A stretch of DNA of 45,513 nucleotides from positions 1-45,513 of the forward strand of contig CAMWTK010000013.1 of the NCBI GenBank assembly GCA_947177175.1, in the 5' to 3' direction. The notes under the pieces were generated by a model that saw only the letters and a list, made by a program, of their open reading frames with translations, searched no databases and was not told where the DNA came from. Of this stretch, positions 28,101-37,340 are shown in pieces. The position numbers were made by a program, and so were the translations under genes. The stretch is from an uncultured Treponema sp. (GTDB lineage Bacteria > Spirochaetota > Spirochaetia > Treponematales > Treponemataceae). Each line of letters begins with the position of its first letter. Within the stretch, counting starts at the first letter, position 1.

Positions 28101-28490
28101 GCACCAAATCGGGCAAAACACCCCGCGTTTTCACAGAAAATGCGCCATGGCGAGCAAAGCGCGGCGCGTTTTCACGGAAAATGCGCCGTTGCAAACAAAA
28201 CGCGGCGCGTTTTTGCGAAAATTGTGTCAGGACGACCAAAACGCCGCGCGTTTTCGCAAAAAATGTGTCAGGACGGGCAAAACGTCCCGCGTTTTCGTCA
28301 AAAATGCGTCAGGACAAGCAAAACGCGGCGCGTTTTCGCAGAAAACACGTCGGGATAAGTAAAACGCCGCGCGTTTTCGCAGAAAATGCGTCAGGGCGAG
28401 CAAAACGTCGCGCGTTTTTGCAGAAAACACGTCAGGATGACCAAAACGCGGCGCGTTTTGGCGAAAATTACGTCAGGACAAGCAAAACGC
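28080..28490 (+). repeat. 41-bp minisatellite, about ten copies
   Basis: The CAAAAC landmark recurs at 28114, 28155, 28196, 28237, 28278, 28319, 28360, 28401, 28442 and 28483, exactly 41 bp apart. The unit contains CAAAACGCGGCGCGTTTTCG followed by CAGAAAATGCGTCAGGACRAG with substitutions. Its core AAACGC(GG)CGCGTTT is itself palindromic. 41 is not a multiple of three, yet no copy creates a stop in any of the three rightward frames. I treat it as non-coding. Confidence 0.9.
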
Positions 28491-28495
28491 CATCA

Positions 28496-28743
28496 GGTGG
28501 TGCTTCCCCAAGACAAAAGTGGCTTCCACCCAAAAAGGTTTTTCTCTGCCCAACGCGATTTTGCCGAACACCCGCACGGGTGGTGCTTCCCCAACGCAAA
28601 AGTGGCTTCCACCCAAAAAAGTTTTTCCCACCTAACGCGATTTTGCCGACCACCCGCACGGGTGTTGTTCCCCCAACGCAAAAGTAGCCACCACCCCAAA
28701 AGGTTTTCCCCGCCCCAACACAATTTCACCAAAACCCGAAGCG
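28496..28743 (+). repeat. approximately 82-bp tandem repeat, three copies
   Basis: Copies start at 28496, 28579 and 28661 (spacing 83 and 82), each beginning GGTGGTGCTTCCCCAA or a variant and containing GTGGCTTCCAC (a small palindrome) and AACGCGATTTTGCCG. The third copy is more diverged. The period is close to twice that of the 41-bp array immediately before it. Confidence 0.85.
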
Positions 28744-28763
28744 GGTTCTTAGGGCGGTCGTCG

Positions 28764-29160
28764 TAGCGCAATGCGCTGCTTACCGAGTTTTCTCCGAAAA
28801 CTCGCGTACTGGGAAAGGGTGAGTGCGAGTTTTGCAAAGCAAAACTCGTTAGCAAGGCAACGCCTTGCGACGGTTTGGGAGAGGGACCCCCCCGCTTCGG
28901 CAGTAGAGGGCTACAAAGCGTCGCACAAATAGTGCGCCACTTTGTAGCTGACAGTTTCTGACGAAACTGTCGTATTGACGTATCCGCTTACGCGGACGAA
29001 TGCGCCGTCCTCGGAAGTTGAAACTTCCTGCGGCAGCGCATTGCAAGGAAGGTTTTCCTTCTCCCAAGAACAGTTCGTCCGCTTCCAAGCGGAAAATTCT
29101 CCCGTAGAGGTCGCTCTCTCCCCCAAATCGTTCCCCCGCTTCCAAGCGGAAAAACCCTCC
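28764..29160. repeat. cluster of short perfect palindromes
   Basis: At least eight hairpins stand almost end to end: AGCGCA/TGCGCT (28764-28777), CGAGTTTTC/GAAAACTCG (28784-28804), CGAGTTTTGC/GCAAAACTCG (28826-28848), GCAAGGC/GCCTTGC (28852-28868), CTACAAAG/CTTTGTAG around a nested GCAC/GTGC (about 28910-28947), GACAGTTTC/GAAACTGTC (about 28949-28970), GGAAGTT/AACTTCC (about 29007-29022) and CCGCTT/AAGCGG twice (about 29080 and 29138). Open frames across it are low-complexity and I do not call them genes. Confidence 0.75.
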
Positions 29161-29216
29161 GTGGATAGAAATATCCCGCGATACCTGCTACAATGCCGTT
29201 TATCGCATGCTGAAAA

Positions 29217-31658
29217 ATGCCGATAAGAAAAAGAGATAGAATGTGTATGGCGCAGGTAAAAGTAACGGCAGAAAGTATACTTGACTACGGGGTCTTTGTT
29301 TCGACGACGGGCGCGAACATACCGCCGCGGGCGGCGGCTTCTGCTGCTCCCGATCGGAACGCCCCGGCACCGGCAAAGCAAACCTCCCCCGAACCGACCG
29401 AAACGGAAGTGAGCGTCAGCGATTTTCTGCTGGACGCAGACACGGACGCGCCGATTACGCGCAAAGATGAAATCCGCGACCTGCTCGCGACGAGCAAAGA
29501 CGAGCTGGCACAGGAAAAGAAGCGGATCAAGCAGCTGCAAAAGGAAGAGAAGCGGGCGGCAAAAAAGAAAGCGCAGGAAAACCGCATCCGGAATCCGATC
29601 GGTCTGAAAATGATCGTGATTATTTCGGTGCTGCTGCTCACGGCGGTGGGCGGCATTACCTATATCGTCTCATTTTTTATGACGGGCGACATCCGCACGA
29701 ACGCCGAGGAGAACAACCTCGCCATCAACAGCCGCACGGCGGCTTCCGTGGAGGCGTATATCGACACGACGGTATCGGGCGTGGGCATGTTCCTCGACCT
29801 GCTCAAGACGGCGGGCGAGAACGATGCCGAATCGCGCGCGATGACGACGATGTTCTTTGCCCGCAACAAGGACGTTGCCGCGGTATATCTGCCGGGGTCG
29901 GACACGCTGTTCGCGAATGATGCGTTCCTTTTGTCGCGCGAAATCCAGCGGGAGACGGTGCGCGCCTACCTGCGGCAGGAGACGGAGGCGGCGGAGCGCG
30001 CGCGCGGCGGGGCGTTCGAGTTGCTGAACGCTTCGGCGTTTTTCTCCGTGCCGTCAATCGCGCTGTTCTATCCCGTCTCCTACAGCGACGCGGACAATGC
30101 CATCGGCGTGCTGCTTTCTGCCGACGCATTGGGCGAGAGTTTTTCGTCGAGCAACATCAACCAGTCGTTCTTTGTGAACAATGACGGCGCGGTGCTGGTG
30201 CATGGCGACATGGCGTTGCAGCTGTCGGGCGCGGACGAAAGCGAAAATCCGATCGTGCAGGCGATGCTGGAGAGCGTGCTGGGCGGCGGGCAGATTACCT
30301 ACAAGGCGGGCGACGGCGAGGAATTTATCGGCGCGTTCCGCAAGCTGAGCACCGGGAACGGCGGGGTCATCACCACGGTGAGGACGGCAATCGTCCTTGA
30401 GGGTATCCGGCGGCAGACGGTGCGCAACGTGTACATCATGCTGGCGATTCTTGCGATCGCGCTCATGGTCGTCTATTTTTTCTCCAAGTCGCTGAGCCAC
30501 CCGCTCAAGCTGCTGACGGACATCGCCAACGAAATCAACCGTGGCAATTTCAACACGGAGCTGTTCGACGAAGTGCCGGTGCACCGCATGGACGAAATCG
30601 GCGTGCTGTCAAAAAGCACGATGAACGAACGCGAAATCCTGAACATGGTTTCGCGCCTGACCAACAAGGGCGTTACCAAGGCGGTCATCACCAAGGAAAT
30701 CGACTTTGAGCCGCATTTGAAGGACGTGACGATTTTTTTCAGCGACATCCGGGGCTTTACGGCAATCAGCGACGGCTTCAAGAAACGCTTTGCCGAGCAC
30801 AGCGCGGCGGAGATCATCAACTTTCTGAACGATTACATGAGCCGCATGGTCACCTGCATTACGCGCACGGGCGGCACGGTGGACAAATTTGAGGGCGACG
30901 CGATTATGGCGGCATGGGGCGTGCTGCGCAACGACGACCTTGCATGGGAGCAGCTGGGAGAACATTCCGTGACGCGGGCGATGAAGCAGGACGCGCACGA
31001 CCGCTATGTCCGTGAGGACGCGCTGAGCGCGATTACGTGCTGCATTGCCATGCGCTATTCGCTGATGAAGTACAACAAGGACGCGGCCGCCTTTACCGAG
31101 GCGCACAAGAACGACCCTGCTGCGCAGTACAAGCCGTATATCCAGATCGGCGCGGGGCTGAACAGCGGACGCGCCACGGTCGGCTTTATGGGCAGCTTTG
31201 ACAAAATGGAATTCACGTCGATCGGCGACGCGGTGAATTTCGCGAGCCGTACCGAAGCGTCGAACAAGCCGTGCGGGACGGACATTCTGATTACGGAGGA
31301 CACGCTCGCGCTGCTCAAGCACGATTATGTCCGCTGCGAGGAGAATCACTTTACGCTTTCGCCCGAAAACGAAAAGCATGAGATTATCGTGGAGCGGATT
31401 CCCGTGTCGTTTGAGGTGAAGGGCAAGGGAAAACAGCATTTTTACGGCGTGGTGAACATGCCCCGGTTTGACATACAGGAATTTTTCGGCCCGACCGACC
31501 CGCTGTTTGCGATTGACGCGGACTGCGAGAAGGCAGTCGGTCCGAACGGTCCGCGGACGCTTGCGGAAATGCGCCGGCTGCTGGGAATCGCGGAGCCGAA
31601 TTTTGGTCAGGTGAACCTTGATGCAGAAGAGAACAAGATACAAGTCGCGAAGCCGTGA
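29217..31658 (+). CDS. membrane-bound class III adenylate cyclase with extracellular sensor domain
   Basis: 813 residues from the ATG at 29217; ATGs at 29241 and 29247 are alternatives, and none has a strong binding site. Order: a Pro/Ala-rich and then charged coiled-coil cytoplasmic part (to about 120), transmembrane helix 1 (LKMIVIISVLLLTAVGGITY), a periplasmic sensor region of about 250 residues, helix 2 (VYIMLAILAIALMVVYFF), a HAMP-like linker, and the cyclase domain with VTIFFSDIRGFTAISDGF, KFEGDAIMAAWG and FTSIGDAVNFASRTEASNK. The two metal-binding Asp residues and the Asn/Arg of the transition-state loop are present. It would make cAMP on an outside signal. The FecR gene overlaps its end. 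Gene order matches my recollection of T. pallidum TP0485-TP0484. Confidence 0.9.
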   Translation: MPIRKRDRMCMAQVKVTAESILDYGVFVSTTGANIPPRAAASAAPDRNAPAPAKQTSPEPTETEVSVSDFLLDADTDAPITRKDEIRDLLATSKDELAQEKKRIKQLQKEEKRAAKKKAQENRIRNPIGLKMIVIISVLLLTAVGGITYIVSFFMTGDIRTNAEENNLAINSRTAASVEAYIDTTVSGVGMFLDLLKTAGENDAESRAMTTMFFARNKDVAAVYLPGSDTLFANDAFLLSREIQRETVRAYLRQETEAAERARGGAFELLNASAFFSVPSIALFYPVSYSDADNAIGVLLSADALGESFSSSNINQSFFVNNDGAVLVHGDMALQLSGADESENPIVQAMLESVLGGGQITYKAGDGEEFIGAFRKLSTGNGGVITTVRTAIVLEGIRRQTVRNVYIMLAILAIALMVVYFFSKSLSHPLKLLTDIANEINRGNFNTELFDEVPVHRMDEIGVLSKSTMNEREILNMVSRLTNKGVTKAVITKEIDFEPHLKDVTIFFSDIRGFTAISDGFKKRFAEHSAAEIINFLNDYMSRMVTCITRTGGTVDKFEGDAIMAAWGVLRNDDLAWEQLGEHSVTRAMKQDAHDRYVREDALSAITCCIAMRYSLMKYNKDAAAFTEAHKNDPAAQYKPYIQIGAGLNSGRATVGFMGSFDKMEFTSIGDAVNFASRTEASNKPCGTDILITEDTLALLKHDYVRCEENHFTLSPENEKHEIIVERIPVSFEVKGKGKQHFYGVVNMPRFDIQEFFGPTDPLFAIDADCEKAVGPNGPRTLAEMRRLLGIAEPNFGQVNLDAEENKIQVAKP

Positions 31659-34419
31659 CGTGCTGGTCGTTCTCTTCTGTCTGGTGAGCGCGGGATTTTT
31701 CCTGCATCTGTTCTGGCAGGATCTGAACGCCTTTACGACGCGCAACGACAAGCCAAAAATCGGGACGATCTCTTTTAAGGAGCGCGTGGCGCAGCGCAAG
31801 TACGACGACCGCGTGGTGTGGGAGCGCGTGGCGCAGAACGCCGAGCTGTATTACGGCGACACGATCCGCACGGCGGATTTTGCGCAGGCGACGATTACGT
31901 TTGCCGACGGCACGACGCTCGATTTGTACGAGAACACGATGGTGCAGGTGTACTGGACGGAAGACGACGGGCTGCACATCGACGTGGACGGCGGCGACAT
32001 TCAGGTGGATGCGTCGGCTTCCTCGCAGGCGAACGCGGTTTCGGTCAAGCTGTCCGACGGCTTGCAGGTGGCGATGGACGCGGGAGGCTCGCTTGCGGTC
32101 AAGGCGGACGCGGCGGGCGCGAGCAACGTGGAAGTCAAAAGCGGCTCGGCGCAGGTCACTACGGAATCGGGCGCGGCGGCCTCGCTGTCGTTCGGCGAGT
32201 CGGTCAGCGTGCAGGGCGGCGGGGAAATCAGGAAGAATCCGCTGACGGTCATCGCGCCCAAAAAGGAACTCAAGCTGTTTGACGTGCGCGGCGAGGCGAT
32301 TCCCGTCACTATGGAATGGCGGTCGGGCGACGACGAGGCGGTGACGGTGCAGACTTCGCGCTCCAAAGATTTTGCGGTGATAGAGACGGAGCGCGTCGTG
32401 CGCGGCGCGACCAGCACCGAACTGCTCGCGGACGACGGCACGTTCTACTGGCGGATTTTTACGGACGCGACCAAGGACAATCCCGTTGCGGGGCGCGTGA
32501 GCGTTGAGCCGATTGCGCGCGTGCAGAGTATCGCCCCGGTGGCGGCGACGAATTTCCGCTATCGAACCAGCCTGCCGCGGGTGGGCTTCCGCTGGACGGG
32601 CAATGACTACGCCGACCATTACCGCCTGCTTGTTTCGACCACGCCCGATATGCAGTCGGCGGTGGTTGACCGCAACGTGGGCGGCACGTTCGCGACGGTG
32701 GACACGCTGGAGCAGGGCACGTACTGGTGGCAGGTCACGCCGTACTATGCGGTGAACAATATCGGCTATGCGGCGGCGAGCGACGTGTCTCAGTTTGCCG
32801 TGTTCCGCGACGACCAGATCCGCCCGCCGGAACTGTCCGCCCCTGCCGACGGTGCGCAGTTGGTCAGCCGCGATCAGGTGTCGGTCACTTTTATGTGGCG
32901 GAGCGACCTCACGGACGCGGACTACACGGTGCAGGTTGCGCGCGACGCGAATTTTTCGGACATCGTGTGGCAGACGCAGACGGTCGAGACTCGTTTTTCC
33001 CGCGATTTTACGGCGCAGGAACTTCCTGATGGCGGCTATTACTGGAAAATCACGCGGAATGCCCCCGACGATGACGACGTTACGCCCGTTTCTGCTATCC
33101 GCCGCTTTACGGTGGCGACCTATGTGCCGCAGGACAACAAGCTGCTGTATCCGCCGGAGCATTTCAGCACGGAGCAGGCAAAGCTTGCGGGCACGGCGTT
33201 CATGTGGAAGCTTTCGGACGATTATGCGGGCGGCACGGCGCAGTCGGTGCTGCAATTTTCGGAGCGCAGCGATTTTGCCAGCGTCCGGGTGGAGCGCACG
33301 AGTGATGCCACGGTCATCGACAACGTGACGTTGCCGCAGGGCACGTGGTGGTGGCGCGTGGGCGTGAAATCGGCGGACGGCGAGCTGCACGGGCTGACCC
33401 CGCCACGGATGCTCACGGTGCTTGCGGAACTGCGCGCCCCTGAATTCGTTTCGCCGCGCATGAATCAGGAACTGATTGCTTATAACCATGCGCCCGTCAC
33501 GTTGTCTTGGAGCGCGGTGGGCGGCGCGGATTATTATGCCGTGCGCGTGCTGAACAGCGACGACGACATCGTTGCGCAGGATCTTTCCGTTGCGGGCGAA
33601 AGCGTGTCGTTCGTGCTGCCGGAAGACCGCTACACGGTGCGCGTGCAGTCGGTGGCGGAATCCGACGGGAATGCCGCCCCGCGCCTGAGTCCCGTGACGA
33701 CGGTCGGATTCAGCGTGCGCGCACCGCGTTCCGTGCAGCAGATTGCGCCCGCCGACGGCACGCATATCGCGGGGCTGACGGCATTGCGCTCGCCGACGGT
33801 GTTCTCTTGGGGCAGCCATGAAAACGGCGTGGCGCAGTATCGCTTTGAGCTGTGGCGGCAGCAGGAGAACGGCGCGGCGCGTCTGGTGGAGACGGTGAGC
33901 GGAAACCGCACGAGCGCGTCTTTCAACCGGCTGACCGCAGGCACGTACCTCTGGAAAGTGTCCGCGAGCACGGCTGACGGCATTCCGCTCGATTCTGCCG
34001 AACGGCGCGTGGTTGTCGATGCGATTCCGCTGCTTCCCGCGCCCGTCCTGACCGAGCCTGCGCAGAATCTGGTGATGGACGGCACGTATCTGCGCGCGCA
34101 CCGCACGATTACCTGCCGCTGGCGGGCGGTCGCGGGCGCGACGGCATACACGTTCACGCTGGCAAAACGCAATGCGAACGGATCGCTGTCCGTCATTCTG
34201 ACCGAGCGGAACACGAGCCGGACTTCCGTGACCATACGCGATTTGTCCGTCCTTGACGTGGGCGACTTTGTGTGGACGGTGACGGCGGCGAGTTACGCGC
34301 GCGACGGATATGAGGAACAGCAGGGCAGGACGGCGACCGGCGCGTTTAAAATCGACTTTGCCGCGCCTACGCGGGTAGATACGGTGCGTCCGGGGAAAAT
34401 GTATGGCGAGCGGCGTTAA
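31621..34419 (+). CDS. FecR-domain protein with FN3-like repeats, membrane-anchored
   Basis: 932 residues; the ATG at 31621 overlaps the cyclase gene by 38 bp. One N-terminal helix (VLVVLFCLVSAGFFLHLFW) anchors it. Residues about 75-160 form a FecR domain (LYYGDTIRTADFAQATITFA, then DGTTLDLYENTMVQVYW). Seven repeats follow, each with an opening W and a closing pattern like G-T-Y-W-W-x-V (for example LEQGTYWWQVTPYY, LPQGTWWWRVGVKS, LTAGTYLWKVSAST), an immunoglobulin/fibronectin-like strand pattern. It probably lies in the periplasm, sensing or scaffolding the envelope. It sits in the operon with the cyclase and the outer-membrane protein. Confidence 0.85.
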   Translation: MQKRTRYKSRSRDVLVVLFCLVSAGFFLHLFWQDLNAFTTRNDKPKIGTISFKERVAQRKYDDRVVWERVAQNAELYYGDTIRTADFAQATITFADGTTLDLYENTMVQVYWTEDDGLHIDVDGGDIQVDASASSQANAVSVKLSDGLQVAMDAGGSLAVKADAAGASNVEVKSGSAQVTTESGAAASLSFGESVSVQGGGEIRKNPLTVIAPKKELKLFDVRGEAIPVTMEWRSGDDEAVTVQTSRSKDFAVIETERVVRGATSTELLADDGTFYWRIFTDATKDNPVAGRVSVEPIARVQSIAPVAATNFRYRTSLPRVGFRWTGNDYADHYRLLVSTTPDMQSAVVDRNVGGTFATVDTLEQGTYWWQVTPYYAVNNIGYAAASDVSQFAVFRDDQIRPPELSAPADGAQLVSRDQVSVTFMWRSDLTDADYTVQVARDANFSDIVWQTQTVETRFSRDFTAQELPDGGYYWKITRNAPDDDDVTPVSAIRRFTVATYVPQDNKLLYPPEHFSTEQAKLAGTAFMWKLSDDYAGGTAQSVLQFSERSDFASVRVERTSDATVIDNVTLPQGTWWWRVGVKSADGELHGLTPPRMLTVLAELRAPEFVSPRMNQELIAYNHAPVTLSWSAVGGADYYAVRVLNSDDDIVAQDLSVAGESVSFVLPEDRYTVRVQSVAESDGNAAPRLSPVTTVGFSVRAPRSVQQIAPADGTHIAGLTALRSPTVFSWGSHENGVAQYRFELWRQQENGAARLVETVSGNRTSASFNRLTAGTYLWKVSASTADGIPLDSAERRVVVDAIPLLPAPVLTEPAQNLVMDGTYLRAHRTITCRWRAVAGATAYTFTLAKRNANGSLSVILTERNTSRTSVTIRDLSVLDVGDFVWTVTAASYARDGYEEQQGRTATGAFKIDFAAPTRVDTVRPGKMYGERR

Positions 34420-35698
34420 GAAATTCCTGCCAGCCCTTTGTCTCATGCTGTGTGCCGCGCTTTTGTCTGCGGACGAGCCGAAATTTTCCCAGCGCATTGA
34501 ATGGCGCGCGAACGCGAACGCGCTTGAGTACAAGGTGGAGATTCAGAACACCGCGACCGATACCGTATCGTCGTTCACGACCGAAAAGACGTTTGCCGAA
34601 CTTTCGCTCGCGCCGGGCAATTACCGCTACCGGGTGACCGTGTACGATTTTTTGGGGCGCAAGGCGACCACGAGCGCGTGGACGGCGTTTTCGGTCATTC
34701 AGGCGGCACGGCCGGAAATCCGCAGCATAGAAAAAAACGTGACGGCACCTGACGCGGACGAGCGGCTGGAAATCGCCGTGGACATTGCGAACGTCTCCGC
34801 CGACAGCCTGGTCGAGCTGGTGAGCGAGAACGTGCCGGGCGAGCTGGAAATCAGCGGCAGCGGTGGCACGGACGAAAAAGAGCGCGTCTCAAAAGTGTAT
34901 TTTCAGGACGTTCCGCCCGGCAAATGGCGGCTTCGCGTGACGAATGCGAGCGGTTTTTCTGCGGAATCCGACGTGATCGAAATTGTCAGCGCCGTAAAGC
35001 CCCCGCCCGCCGTCGAACAGGACGATGCCGAAGCCGCGGTCGCCCGTGAGGCGGAAGAACGTGCCGCGCGGGAAGCGGCTGAATTGGCAGAACGGCTTGC
35101 GCGTGAGGAACAAGAAGCCGCCGCGCGCCTTGCGGCAGAAAAAAAGAAAAAGCCGCCCTATGTTTTTAAGGACATCACCGTTGCGGGCGGCGTGGGGCTT
35201 GCGTTCATGCCCTATGACGGCACGGTTACGGACATGTCGGGCAATACGTTCGCCCCCGCGTTTATGGGGCGCATTGCCGCGTTTCCGCTCAAGCGGGAGA
35301 AATATCGTTTTGGCTTTGAGCTGTGCGGATTGTATGCCGACTGGGGCGCGAAGACGGATTTTTACGCGCTCGATCTGACGTTTTTGCAGATCGGGGCGAA
35401 TGTCGTGTGGAAGCACCGGCTGTTCGGCGCAAAATCATTTTTCGCGCTCAAGGCCGGCGGCGGCGTTGTCGTCGTCGATTATGCGACGACCTACACGTAC
35501 AGCGGCGACGATGACCGGCGCGAGCCGTCGGGGCGCAAGCGGCTTTTTTATCCGGCGGTGACGGCGGGCGCGTCGCTTGTGTTCAATCCGGCGCAGTTTC
35601 TTTCGCTGGAAGCGGGCGCGGATTTTTCGCACTTGTGTATTACGGGAATGCCGACGGGCTGCGTCACGCCGTATGTCTGCGTGGGCTTTCGGCTGTAG
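34403..35698 (+). CDS. outer-membrane protein with FN3-like N-terminus and beta-barrel C-terminus
   Basis: 431 residues; the ATG overlaps the FecR gene by 17 bp. Signal peptide: KKFLPALCLMLCAALLSADE. An FN3-like repeat of the same type as in the FecR protein follows (RIEWRANANALEYKVEIQNT, then LAPGNYRYRVTVYD). Next comes an Ala/Glu-rich coiled coil around residues 205-250 (EAEERAAREAAELAERLARE). The last 170 residues alternate hydrophobic and polar and end in Phe-Arg-Leu, like a small barrel. By gene order it would correspond to TP0483 of T. pallidum, which I recall as a reported fibronectin-binding protein; this equivalence is unchecked. Confidence 0.78.
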   Translation: MASGVKKFLPALCLMLCAALLSADEPKFSQRIEWRANANALEYKVEIQNTATDTVSSFTTEKTFAELSLAPGNYRYRVTVYDFLGRKATTSAWTAFSVIQAARPEIRSIEKNVTAPDADERLEIAVDIANVSADSLVELVSENVPGELEISGSGGTDEKERVSKVYFQDVPPGKWRLRVTNASGFSAESDVIEIVSAVKPPPAVEQDDAEAAVAREAEERAAREAAELAERLAREEQEAAARLAAEKKKKPPYVFKDITVAGGVGLAFMPYDGTVTDMSGNTFAPAFMGRIAAFPLKREKYRFGFELCGLYADWGAKTDFYALDLTFLQIGANVVWKHRLFGAKSFFALKAGGGVVVVDYATTYTYSGDDDRREPSGRKRLFYPAVTAGASLVFNPAQFLSLEAGADFSHLCITGMPTGCVTPYVCVGFRL

Positions 35699-35707
35699 GG
35701 GGTGGGT

Positions 35708-36913
35708 ATGAGAAAAGGTTTGCTGCTGTGCGCCCTGCTGTCCGCGCTTGTCGGCTGCGAGAATCTGGGCGATGCCTTGACGGACGATTTGACGACGACG
35801 TTCACGTTTTACGACACCGTTGCCGACGATGAGACGGAGCCGCAGGAACTTGTTGCCTGTTCGTACCAAATCGGCACGGTTTTGCCGGCGGACTCCCTGC
35901 CGAAAAAATCCCTCAAAAGAGGGTATCTTGCAGAGAGTTGGCTATTTTATCAGAAAAAAACGGCTTCCGGCACTTCTTATGACCTACCACCGAATGTCGA
36001 GGTCGAAAATGACGATCCCTACAAAAAAGGCGTCGTCACTTCCGTAACGGTCACCTCAATCCCGCTCAGCTTTCAGGTCGCGAACTGGAAGCCGATTCGC
36101 TATACGATTGTTTTTGACGGAAACGGCGGAAAAATTGCTGATGGCGAAGATAAGGGCAAGCAATCGTATGAGCAACTGTTTAAGTATGATGAGTATAAGG
36201 ATAAAGATGAGGCATTGCTCGCAAACAAGTTTGAGCGCGCCGGATATAAGTTTAACGGATGGAATATCGCAGAACACAAGGATTGGACGAACTTCGATTT
36301 TGAAAATGAGTACGTACTAGAATACAACTTTGCGGAGGAAGACGATGCCGTGGTAACGCTGTATGCGTGCTGGCTGCCGGAGGGGATAACAATCAAGTTT
36401 GCCTCGGACGGCGACACGGGAACGATGACCTCACAGGAACTGTCGTTTGACGACCTGCCGACGCAACTGAACAAGAACACATTTACCCGCACGGGCTGGA
36501 ATTTTAGCGGTTGGAAAACGGCTGCCGGGGCGACTTTTGCTGATGAGCAAGACATTACGTCATCAGATTATGAGACATTGTGCGCCAGTGGCGCAAACGG
36601 TTCGGTCACCTTGACTGCCGTGTGGAATCCGCGGTGTGTGGTTTCGTCTTCGCAGGGATTTAAGGACACGGACATGACTGCGACTGCCGAAGGCTTTACG
36701 TTCACCGCGCCGTTCGGTTCGGCATACCAATGGACGCTCCGCTCCGGCGAGGACACGGCAGTGCTGAGGGCTACGGGAGCAACCTGCACGATTTCCTATG
36801 CCGAATACGAAAATAACCCGGCGGACTACACGCTCGTCGTCACCGTATTCGACGCTTCCGGCGTTCCGACGCAGACTTGTTGGGCAAAATTCCAGGTGAA
36901 TTCGCAGAAATAG
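35708..36913 (+). CDS. lipoprotein with Listeria-Bacteroides-type (Flg_new/InlB B) repeats
   Basis: 401 residues from the ATG at 35708, with AGGGGG upstream. Lipobox LVGC after MRKGLLLCALLSA predicts lipidation at Cys18. Two repeats have the family pattern: YTIVFDGNGGKIADGE ... YKFNGWNIAEH and ITIKFASDGDTGTMTS ... GWNFSGWKTAAGATFAD. The C-terminal 100 residues are Ig-like strands. Such repeats occur in surface-exposed adhesin-like proteins. Last gene of the cyclase operon, 9 bp after the outer-membrane protein gene. Confidence 0.82.
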   Translation: MRKGLLLCALLSALVGCENLGDALTDDLTTTFTFYDTVADDETEPQELVACSYQIGTVLPADSLPKKSLKRGYLAESWLFYQKKTASGTSYDLPPNVEVENDDPYKKGVVTSVTVTSIPLSFQVANWKPIRYTIVFDGNGGKIADGEDKGKQSYEQLFKYDEYKDKDEALLANKFERAGYKFNGWNIAEHKDWTNFDFENEYVLEYNFAEEDDAVVTLYACWLPEGITIKFASDGDTGTMTSQELSFDDLPTQLNKNTFTRTGWNFSGWKTAAGATFADEQDITSSDYETLCASGANGSVTLTAVWNPRCVVSSSQGFKDTDMTATAEGFTFTAPFGSAYQWTLRSGEDTAVLRATGATCTISYAEYENNPADYTLVVTVFDASGVPTQTCWAKFQVNSQK

Positions 36914-36920
36914 CCCTGAC

Positions 36921-36949
36921 TTGACCTTTGTGCGCGTTTGTTTCATACT
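36921..36949 (+). promoter_or_regulatory. promoter of the PilZ gene (predicted leaderless)
   Basis: TTGACC (36921-36926), 17 bp, CATACT (36944-36949). The ATG at 36957 falls at the expected start point, and there is no Shine-Dalgarno sequence. Confidence 0.6.
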
Positions 36950-36956
36950 GTGGGCT

Positions 36957-37340
36957 ATGCACGTTGAATTGCGTAAGAACGCGCGGTTTGAGCATTTTGG
37001 GCACGTTGCGTGTGACGAGCTGTCTCCCGTGGTCGGGGTACTCGACGACATCAGCATAAGCGGCTGCCGGGTGCATTTTGACGTTCCCGTGACGCTTTCG
37101 TTCGAGAGCGACTACGAAGTCCGCGTCCGGCTTTCGCGCTTTCCCACCGAAACACTGTCGCTCATCTGCCACCCCGTGTGGACGCGCGAGGACGACGGCA
37201 CGACCAGCATCGGCTTTTCCGTGCTGCGCTCCCCCGATACCGTCCGCCTTGAATCATTCGTCGCGCAGCTGCGGCAGGAAAAACAGGAAATCGACGACGA
37301 CGGACTCCCCCAAGAAGAAGACCAATGCCTGTTCGTGTAG
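36957..37340 (+). CDS. PilZ-domain protein (c-di-GMP receptor type)
   Basis: 127 residues. The N-terminal R-x-x-x-R box is visible as ELRKNARFEHF, and the D-x-S-x-x-G box as DDISISGCRVHF; both are needed for cyclic di-GMP binding. The size is that of a stand-alone PilZ domain. The end is acidic (EIDDDGLPQEEDQ). Its last 16 bases overlap the next gene, so the two are co-translated. It could relay c-di-GMP to motility or envelope functions. Confidence 0.85.
   Translation: MHVELRKNARFEHFGHVACDELSPVVGVLDDISISGCRVHFDVPVTLSFESDYEVRVRLSRFPTETLSLICHPVWTREDDGTTSIGFSVLRSPDTVRLESFVAQLRQEKQEIDDDGLPQEEDQCLFV

Noticed and set aside
28080..28490. Regular repeats that might be a CRISPR array
   Set aside because: The repeats are directly tandem with no unique spacers between them, and no cas genes are near.
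28071..28766. Overlapping open frames with Arg/Lys-rich repeats in all three forward frames
   Set aside because: They arise because the 41-bp unit lacks stops; no ribosome binding site, and no frame is favoured.
28911..29540. 209-codon minus-strand frame upstream of the cyclase gene
   Set aside because: It runs through palindromes and antisense to the cyclase gene; low complexity and no start signal.
31384..34533. 1049-codon minus-strand open frame
   Set aside because: Antisense shadow of the GC-rich cyclase and FecR genes; His/Arg-rich composition and no motifs.
36921..36956. Longer start of the PilZ protein (12 extra codons)
   Set aside because: Those codons coincide with the -35 and -10 boxes; the R-x-x-x-R box begins soon after the ATG at 36957.
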